Shown here piece after piece: positions 56,359 to 64,000 of a DNA stretch of 64,000 nucleotides (position 1 is its first letter; each line of letters opens with the position of its first letter). Under the pieces are notes generated by a model, which searched no databases, was not told the origin of the DNA, and saw only the letters and a program-made list of their open reading frames with translations. Source of the DNA: Neurospora tetrasperma FGSC 2508 (taxonomy: Eukaryota; Ascomycota; Sordariomycetes; Sordariales; Sordariaceae); assembly GCF_000213175.1 (NCBI RefSeq), contig NW_009799099.1:3908473-3972472 (forward strand). The letters run 5' to 3'. A program made the translations under genes and the position numbers.

Positions 56359-59300
56359 ATGGTTGGGATGGACGCTATCAGCGCGCTCCTTCAGACGGGA
56401 TCATGGAGGACCTCGCGCTCAAAGAGTCAGAACCCGTGAGTCTGTCCAGGAGCCCAAGTATCAACTTGGCCATATGCTGATCTGATTGGACCTGCAGCTA
56501 TTCTCGAACTCCCCGTCGTACCGATCCGCTCTCCGAGCTGGATATTCACATTGACAAACCCTTGGAACGACGACGCATCCAGCAATTGCCCCCGCCTACT
56601 GTTGAAGACGAGGCGGATTCTCTAGCCAAGGAATATGGAAGTCCGTCGGTCATTAGTTCTTATGAGGATGAACCTCCCAATCGAGGAGAAATTGATCAGT
56701 TAATCCTTATGGAGCCGGTTTTGGAAAATAATCCAGAGCGCCGCTTCGTGGTTGTCACGGGCCCAGGGGCCGGAAAAGAGAGCGAACCAGCACCTAGCAT
56801 TGTTGAGACAACACCACCCGTTACCTCTACTGACACAGCCCCAATAGGGGAGACCAATGATTGCAAGAAGTTTGTTCTCGTTCCTTCAGATGAGATAAAA
56901 GATGGAGACAAGCAAGAGGAAAAGAAAGAACCGGAACTCGCAAAGCGAAAGAGCCATCAGGATCTGCCACGGTTGGATACCCACGTTCAAGAACCAGACA
57001 GCAAGGACGCTCCCAATGAACCACCGAGTGACCGACAAAGCCCAGAGAAGTCTCCTGTCCATCAGGATGATGGCAAAGCGGCTCGTATCAAACGATCAGG
57101 CAGCCGCAGGCGCCCAGAAGCATGTGTTGATGAAGAGGATACCAAGAAAGCATCTTTGAAGCGAGCAAGCAGCCGTCGGCGCCCAGAGATTCCTCCTGAC
57201 GTCCAAGACTCTGCGGATACTTCTATCAAGCGATCAAGTAGCCGGAGATACAGAGAGCGGCCTACCGACCAGGATGCTAAGGAGTCTCCTATCAAGCGAT
57301 CAAACAGTCGGAAACCCCGACATCGACCACTTCACGATCAAGACTTTGAAATCACTGCTGATTCTCCTGACAAAGTTAACCCAGGAGCAAGCGAATTTTC
57401 TGCTAGCGTCGTCACCCAAACGGCGGGTGGTAGGGAGCGTGCGTATTATGACTTGAACCAAGCAGCCGACGGAGTTTCCCATCGTCGCTCAAAATCCAAG
57501 CATGGTGCTCATATTACCCCGTCAAATAGTAGGCAGGCATACCATTTGTCTCCTCCACAAACACCAGGCCGACCGCGTCACGAGCGCATGGTCTCAACAC
57601 CTGACGTGCCTCGAATCGACTCCAGATCCCTTGAGCTTGAAGGACCTGGAATAGCTCCGCTATCGATGTACCGATATAATGACGCAGATGACGCCATGTC
57701 ATTCATGGTACAGGAAGTTGTCATCCCCGATCATGATCTGACCAGAAAGTCTTCACCGCCGAGGACAAGCCGCAAAGAGAGCCCGCCACCGTATCCTTCA
57801 GTTACAGAACGGAAGAGGATGCCAAGTCAGTCTGCTACTAACAGAAGGCGTCGCAACTCCATGGCTGCCCCTCGTGATCGCAGAGAATATCCAATCGGTG
57901 ATGATCCTCGTTATCAACAGTTAGACCACCATGAACAGCCCCAGCCGTTCCGCCCTGCGGTCGAAGAAGACGCTTCACTGATGGCCCTGAAACATCGTTT
58001 GGGCGCAGTGGATATTGGTTCAGAGTCCCAAGATGTGGTACCTCATCCTTCCGCTCTTGCACTGAGACAGCAGGACCAGTTCTCGGAGGCTAGTGATCCA
58101 GGAAGCTCGAGAAGCGCTACATTCTCGGCTGAGGGGGATTACAGGAGGGGTAGGGCCGGTACCTACTCTTTGACGTCTTCCCCTCCTAACGGTAGACTGG
58201 TACCCCAGAGAGAAGATGAGAGCAGTCCGAGGACCAGGCGGCGGGCTCGTTCGCGGACGATGGGTACAAATCCCTATTCCAACAGCTCTCCAGTTTTGTC
58301 TGTGCAGGGTTATCATTCTTCAAATGGGAGCAATGCGCTTGCGAAAGTCTCTTCACCCTTGGCATCTCCATCTCTTACACGACAAGATCTCGTCAGCACC
58401 AGACCATCAGCATCTTTCTGGGATCAGAATCCATTCGAACCTGCGGGCCGTAGAGCTCCAAGCGCCAGACCGATCCTCTCCTTCCGGAAATATTCAGAGG
58501 AGGTCCAACAGGGGCTAACACCTCCACTGCCCGACTGCCCCTGGCAAATTCCTGGTTTACCGTACAGTAGAAATCCAGGCGACCGCTTTTGGATCCTTCG
58601 CGGGGCCGAGAATTTCTTGGTATGTCCTCATTGCCACTCGGAGCTCTTTGCCAATAGCCAGTTCAGACTCGAGTTCGTCGCCACATCCTTACGACCCGAC
58701 CAGCCTGTTTTGTGTCACCTTGGCTCTTCTTTCTGGTACCGCATGGCATATTTAATGACACTCAAGCAACGCTTGCCAGACCTGCAACTCATACGAAACG
58801 TAGCTACGGTTTCAGGGCGTCATCCGCCATGCAGTGGACCTCAGGAGACAGCCCGCAAGTGGTACGGGATGTGGGATTCGTATAAAGGGGACTTTGTGCC
58901 CCTTTTCGAAGTCTGCGTGGGCTGTGTGAAGATGCTGGAGGCAGTGTTGCCGAACCTGGCCAATACGCTATATCCGATAAGCCCAGAGCCATTCATAGCC
59001 TATTGCCAACTTCACTACGCACCTGGCAGGAAAAGATTCATAGAATACTTCGACCTTTTCGAGATGACTTCGGATTACGCACTCAGCCGCCAAGCCGCAC
59101 CCGACATTCGTGATCTCGCGAACAGACTGCGCCGAATCGCTAGAGTCAAAGAATGCCCGCCGTGCCCAAAAGACCAGGCCCTCGTTGGCGCCTATTGGCA
59201 TACCATGAATTTTCTCCCCAAATTCACAGTGTGTGAGGAATGCTACAGAGAAGTGGTCAAGCCTATGCTTGACGCCGACGATCGCAGGAGCGATATCCCT

Positions 59301-59480
59301 TGGAACTTCCTCCCCGAGAGACTTGTATCCAAGTCAATAGCCTCCTGTCAGCTCTCTAGCGAACGCATGCGGGAAGAGTTCCGCGAGGCATGCCGGCTCA
59401 ATGATTTTGGTTATCTTGACGGCAAATATATAGAAAGACTGGGAAGTTTATTGACACCCGTGTCTAGAGGTGTGTGGTAA
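56359..59480 (+). CDS. Large protein with Arg/Ser repeats and a conserved Cys-rich C-terminus, function unknown
   Basis: Exons 56359-56435 and 56498-59480 (intron 62 bp); product 1019 aa. The first exon adds MVGMDAISALLQTGSW and gives an ATG start that the long second frame lacks. About residues 190-275 hold four imperfect repeats of roughly 24 residues built on K-R-S-x-S-R-R/K and an acidic spacer. Residues about 300-660 are disordered and Ser/Pro/Arg-rich. The last 350 residues are compact and probably folded, with several Cys pairs (VCPHCHS, CVGCVKM, CPPCPKD, VCEECYR), which suggest zinc binding, and conserved-looking aromatic stretches (SFWYRMAYLMT, GAYWHTMNFLP). I recognise this as a fungus-specific type but no named family. 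The tandem repeat units could be phosphorylated or bind nucleic acid; that is inference. Confidence 0.8.
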
Positions 59481-59862
59481 GGAAAGGGTATGCTGCGGCA
59501 AGACTAGGGGTTTAGGGAGAAGGATAGACAAAGCTGTGTTTGTACTGGAAGGGTTGAATATGTGGTAAACAGGGAGTGTTTAAGAGGTCCATAACATGGC
59601 AGTGATGGATCATGATGGACATGAGCGAGAAGGTAAAAGTAACAGTGAGATTTGCCGGATGATACTACTTTTATGATACCATGGTAGCTTGGGGTCCATC
59701 CCGTAAGGCGTCAAAAAGGATAGGTTAGACAAGGTAGTGGAGGACATCAAAGCAAGGAGCATATTTGAAAAGCGAAAGCGCCCACGAGGATCCAACGCTC
59801 AGTACATGTGTGGCCTTAGATCTGACCTCCGGCCCCTGCTACTCGTGACCACAAGCAGCAAG
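59481..59862. other. Short intergenic region upstream of the GH28 relic
   Basis: About 380 bases, with the 3' flank of the Cys-rich gene. It has no ORF or element that I can support. Promoter function for the GH28 relic may once have been here. Confidence 0.4.
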
Positions 59863-61377
59863 ATGCGTCTTCTAGCCTCCACCTACCTGTCTCTCACACT
59901 CCTCATCATCGCCGCCTCGGCCGCCGTAGTCGAAGAGGGCTCAACCTGCATCGTCACAACCGCCCAAGTTGTTACCGTAGAGAAGAACATGAACCTCACA
60001 CCTACATCAAAGCGAGATATCGGTGACCAATCACTAGTATGGGGATCAATCCCGCCTCCGGCTCTCCTGCCCCTGCTCCCGCAACTCCCTTGTTCCTCTC
60101 CAACCCAGAACTCACCACATCCGCCGATTAATGAACACCACCGACCTGTCAAACGTAACCATCTACATCCGCGGCACCTTGATCAGCCGACAACTTATTC
60201 TACTGGACCTCTCTCTAGACGGTAAAGACATGACCATACTCGGCTGCTTCTCCTCCCCCTCCCCAGATACCCCCCAGACACGTCTCCAGATCCAGCGGGA
60301 AGTGGTAGTGCGCTCTTTGACGGCCAAGGCCAAACCTGGATCGACCAAAACCAAAAGATGCGAACTAGCAAGGGGCGACTAACTAAAATCACAGTCAAAA
60401 AAAACTGTACTGTCCCTCTCCCCTACATATCCAACGGGGGTAAGGGGGGACAGTAGTCTTTTTTCACAATTACTGTAGTTTGACGATTTGTAGAGCCGAG
60501 AATGTGACGCTGTCGAATTTAGATATGAACACTACTAGTAGCACGAAGTGGAAGGCGGTGAATACAGATGGGGTTAACACGTAAGATTTAGGGGGGGAGG
60601 TGAGGACTAAGAATCGGACGGGTTAGTAGGCGGGGATGTTTACTTGCCCCTGAGTCTCAAGAGAGGGGCATGACAGAAGTTCTGGAAGGCTGGCCTATGC
60701 TTTGCTTGCACCGGCAACAGGATTGTGTTTCAGTCAAGGGCAACAGTTCCAATATCCGCATCAGCAACATCACCTGCTACATGTCTGAAGGGATGTGCAT
60801 CGGCAGCATAGGAAGCAACGCCGGACAACCTGGCTGACTATGTCGAAAACGTCGTCTTCGAGAACGTCGAGCTCCACGATAGCAGCAACGCCGCTTGGAT
60901 GAAGACTTATTCCAGCCGTGGATATGTGCGGGATGTCACTTTTTGCACCATTCACTTTGACAACGTCAACCAGCCCATATACGTTACCTCTTGTACTTGT
61001 CCGTGCGCCTCACTCATTGCTTTCTTTTCTCTTCCCCTCCCTTCCCTTCCTTTTCCAGTCTCTAGAATTTTTGACATGTGTCCTAACTGCTCATCGACAA
61101 CAACACTCGAACAAACTCCCACCCAAATTGCGACTCCTCCCGCATCCCCACCACCGACGTCTGCTGGGAGAACATAGCAGGAACCACCCGATATGACGTG
61201 GCTGCGGGCTTCCATTGCAGCGCCGCGGCGCCATATGATAATCTCAGGTTCTCAGATCTCGATACTACAACATTGAAGAGAGGGAGTATCAAGACGCTGT
61301 GCCTCAAATATCACGAATCAGGCATCGTCTGGACTAACGGCACGGGGCCGTGTCTGGGAAGTCATCCGCAGCAGTAG
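59863..61377 (+). pseudogene. Degenerate GH28 (exo-)polygalacturonase gene
   Basis: Pieces of one secreted GH28 pectinase lie in order but in different frames. A signal peptide starts at ATG 59863 (LLASTYLSLTLLIIAAS). Then come DLSNVTIYIRGTL (about 60140), ALFDGQGQTWID (about 60315), the NTDG motif (60561-60572), DCVSVKGNSSNIRISNITC (about 60721-60777), EGMCIGSIG (about 60787), DYVENVVFENVELHDSSNAAWMKTY (about 60836) and a C-terminal DVCWENIAGT-R-DVAAGFHC frame ending at TAG 61375-61377. Frameshifts, stops and a palindromic insert near 60397-60465 break it. The second catalytic block normally reads GDD but here appears as QQD, and the GHG of the His block is SEG. Some gaps may be introns, but the catalytic losses make a working enzyme unlikely. 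Confidence 0.8.
60397..60465. repeat. Imperfect palindrome inside the GH28 relic
   Basis: The left arm (about 60397-60420, ending CTGTACTGTCCC) and right arm (about 60443-60465, GGGACAGTAGTC then T-rich) are inverted copies with a few mismatches, around a roughly 22-base loop. Nothing in GH28 genes explains it. It could be a small MITE-like insertion or the scar of one, or a local hairpin duplication; no target-site duplication could be confirmed. Confidence 0.45.
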
Positions 61378-62131
61378 TCGGGATATTGTTTGTGTCTGGT
61401 CGGGTGGATGGCTGTTGCTGAATAAACTTGACCGGGACCGGCAGTGAGCTGGGAGCGAAAATATGAGCTTCGATAGTGAACGAGCTGCCCTCTTCCTCAG
61501 GGTCTCGGGCCAAGAGTGAGCTCCTTGTTGTATTGTTCTCTAATAAGACCTGCGATAAGCTGCTGAGTGATCGCGTTCTAGCTTAGATTCATCGTCTCAA
61601 GACATCGTTCTCGGTGAGATAGAAACTCCACAACGCGCTGCAGCTTCGGCTTTCTCATTGAAAGTGCGCTCGAGTGTATTCCCAAATATCGTCCATCTTG
61701 TCGAGTTCAAGTTGAGGTTGATGACGTTGGGAAGCTGGTCTGGCGATATCAAATTGCCAAGAAATGTCAGGTAGCACCCCAGTCTCGCCAGCTGCCGCGG
61801 GGTCAGCCAGCTGTAAAAGAGCCACCTTCCTGCCCAATCTGGAGCTAGCGGCTGTTAGGGTCTGCCAGTGCGCCCCAGGCGGCCCCACGCGCGCACTTTC
61901 GACAGCGAAATATCCAAAATTTCAATTGGGTCTCCGCCGGTCTTGATCTTTTTTCGCATCCCCCAACTTCCTGTCAGGAGCACAGATACAGGTACGTCGG
62001 AAGCGCCCTCACGATCCCTTGACGGAGCCGGATTCTTGCAGAAATTATCGCTGTTTGAAAAAGAAGGCAAATTTTGTCAGGAGTCTCGTCACTAACTTTT
62101 GAAACTTTTCACCAAACCAACAGCGGACACA
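61378..62131. promoter_or_regulatory. Upstream region of the RPL4 gene
   Basis: About 750 bases between the GH28 relic and the RPL4 start. The end of the region is T/A-rich with the leader running into CAGCGGACACAATGG. A GTACGT donor at 61,993 and a CAACAG acceptor at about 62,122 would allow a 5' untranslated intron, common in fungal ribosomal protein genes. That is a suggestion from splice motifs only. Confidence 0.4.
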
Positions 62132-63511
62132 ATGGCCTCCAGACCGACCGTCACCATCATCGGCGCCGATGGCAAGGCCACCGGCACCACCGAGGTCCTC
62201 CCCAAGGTCTTCGGTGCTCCCATCCGCCCGGATATCGTCAAGCACGTCCACACCGGCATGGCCAAGAACAAGCGCCAGCCGTACTCCGTCAGCGAGAAGG
62301 CTGGTCACCAGACCTCTGCTGAGTCCTGGGGCACTGGTTAGTGAACACCCAGACGCGATTTTGGAATTACACGAAGGCCATGGAATGGGTCGAAAACGGC
62401 AAGACGATCGATGGAAGGATTCGAGATTTTTTGTTGGGCGAAGAACTCGATATCGCGAAACGATCACGACAAACTGGAACTGGGGGGCAAATTTTCGACA
62501 CGCAAATTTTCAATGATGTGGAGGATCATTTGAGCTGACCGTGATCTCACAACACAGGTCGCGCTGTTGCCCGTATCCCCCGTGTCTCCGGTGGTGGTAC
62601 TCACCGCGCCGGTCAGGCCGCTTTCGGTAACATGTGCCGTTCCGGTCGCATGTTCGCTCCCACCAAGATCTGGCGCAAGTGGCACGTCAAGGTCAACCAG
62701 GGCCAGAAGTACGTGATATCAAAACTATCGTTGGGGAACGCCAAAGGAAAACCATGATGGCTAACAATAGTCTTCCTACAGGCGTTTCGCTACTGCCTCT
62801 GCCCTTGCTGCCTCCGCTGCCGCTCCTCTCCTGATGGCCCGCGGTCACCAGGTCTCTACCGTCCCCGAGGTTCCCCTCGTTGTTGACTCCGCTGCTTTCT
62901 CCGGTGTCAACAAGACCGCCAACGCTCTTGCCCTCCTCAAGGCCGTTGGTGCTGGTGCTGATGTCCAGAAGGCCAAGGCTTCCAAGAAGCTTCGCGCCGG
63001 TAAGGGCAAGCTCCGTGACCGCCGCCACCGCCAGCGTCGCGGTCCCCTCGTCGTCTACTCCGCCGAGACCGACGGCAAGGACCTCATCAAGGGCTTCCGC
63101 AACATCCCCGGTGTTGAGACCTCCCCCGTCGATGCCCTCAACCTCCTCCAGCTCGCCCCCGGTGGCCACCTCGGTCGCTTCATCGTCTGGACCTCTGCCG
63201 CCATCAAGGAGCTTGATGCCGTCTACGAGTCCAAGAAGGGCTTCCAGCTTCCCGCCAACGTTGTCGCCCAGGCCGACCTTACCCGCCTCATCAACTCTTC
63301 TGAGATCCAGTCCGTCCTCCGCGCCCCCAAGGGTGACGCCAAGACCAAGCGCTCCAACGTCCAGAAGAAGAACCCTCTCCGCAACAAGCAGGTTCTCCTC
63401 CGCCTCAACCCCTACGCCGCTACCTTCGCCAAGGAGAAGCTCGGCGAGATCAAGGAGGAGGGCAAGCCCCAGCGCGTTCCCGCCACCTTCAAGGTCCTCC
63501 TCCAGGAGTAA
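62132..63511 (+). CDS. RPL4: 60S ribosomal protein uL4 (RPL4)
   Basis: Exons 62132-62336, 62558-62708 and 62782-63511; introns of 221 and 73 bp; product 361 aa, the usual eukaryotic length. uL4 lines the polypeptide exit tunnel of the large subunit. Visible: [15 protein letters not shown], the long extended loop [32 protein letters not shown] split by the second intron, [49 protein letters not shown] and a basic C-terminus. Codon use is strongly C-ending, as expected of a highly expressed gene. The joins give [10 protein letters not shown] and QGQKRFATAS. The first intron is long for this window and early in the message, as is common in ribosomal protein genes; introns of such genes sometimes host snoRNAs, but none could be recognised. 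Confidence 0.97.
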
Positions 63512-64000
63512 ATTTGGAGTTAACGGCAAAACGGAAGACAGGAAGGTGTGGGTGCGAATTCGGCGTCACGGATTAGGCATGTGTTCACAATACACACATC
63601 AATGAATTCTGAAACCGAAACGATTTCCTTTTCTTTTGTTCACCACAATCTCGGTACTGAGCGAGTGACCTTGTAGATTCAATACCCCATTTGTTTACAT
63701 GATTTCCCGTCTTGTTGTGTGACATGTCGATCTTCCAGCTGCGTAGGACAGTAAATACACTTGGCGTCAGTGCTTTAGTCGCCTTAAATTGCAGGTTGGT
63801 GTCAATGTGACTATACGCAGCAAACTCGTTTCAAGGGACTCATATTCAACCAAATTCGCGATGTCCCAATTATCGTAAAATCATAAACACATTTGTATCC
63901 TTCCTTCGTCACACCAGTCTAAATCCCATCATAGAGCCTATCAGATCAGCTTCTAGCATCCCAACCAACCCCCAAGGTTATTCACCCCCTCCTGTCCCAT
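63512..64000. other. 3' flank of RPL4 to the window edge
   Basis: About 490 bases with T-rich stretches (63625-63640) that fit a 3' untranslated region and terminator. No further gene is supported before the end of the window. Confidence 0.5.

Noticed and set aside
62693-63529. A 278-codon ORF on the minus strand
   Set aside because: Antisense to RPL4; its Leu/Gly/Glu-rich content is a by-product of the highly biased codon use of RPL4.
1-64000. CRISPR arrays or bacterial-style operons
   Set aside because: Not expected in a fungal nucleus, and no regularly spaced repeats of that type were seen.

Overview
The window is nuclear DNA of a filamentous ascomycete, most likely a Sordariales species of the Neurospora/Sordaria type. 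The evidence is short GT-AG introns (about 50-220 bp) with CTAAC/CTGAC branch sites, fungus-specific protein families, and a long AT-rich block with the mark of repeat-induced point mutation (RIP): TpA everywhere and almost no open frames. I infer the lineage from these features and cannot name the species.

Layout. Positions 1 to about 15,330 are an AT-rich, RIP-destroyed repeat block. Within it I can still read a Tad1-like LINE retrotransposon on the + strand (about 4,900-9,850), with a zinc-knuckle ORF1, a reverse transcriptase and a C-terminal region. The rest is unassigned decayed repeat, including a two-copy 148-bp tandem repeat. At about 15,330 the sequence changes abruptly to ordinary genic DNA.

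From 16,968 to the end I support 14 protein genes plus one GH28 pseudogene: dolichol kinase (SEC59-like, +); a GPI-anchored GH76 DFG5/DCW1-type enzyme (-); a SET/Vps75-type nucleosome assembly protein (-); L-asparaginase with C-terminal ankyrin repeats (+); a BCS1-like AAA ATPase with a very large insertion in its ATPase domain (+); LSM5 (-, six exons, one GC-AG intron); a DEDDy 3'-5' exonuclease (+); YTM1 (-); DNA polymerase delta small subunit POL31 (+); a fungal F-box/2EXR-like protein followed by an in-frame extension behind one TAG (-); a PLP-dependent serine/threonine dehydratase (+); a NAT9-like acetyltransferase (-); mitochondrial methionyl-tRNA synthetase (-); a 1019-aa Arg/Ser-repeat and Cys-rich protein of unknown role (+); the GH28 relic (+); and ribosomal protein uL4/RPL4 (+).

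There are no operons or gene clusters. The genes are mostly independent housekeeping functions: glycosylation and cell wall, RNA decay and splicing, ribosome assembly, DNA replication, mitochondrial translation and amino-acid catabolism. Two divergent pairs share short intergenic promoters (LSM5/exonuclease; YTM1/POL31). Exon joins were chosen by splice consensus, phase and continuity of family motifs, and each spliced CDS has a length divisible by three. I did not find a convincing new system. The most notable items are the decayed LINE, the in-frame TAG at 43,702, the AAA-domain insertion and the dying GH28 gene with a small palindromic insert.
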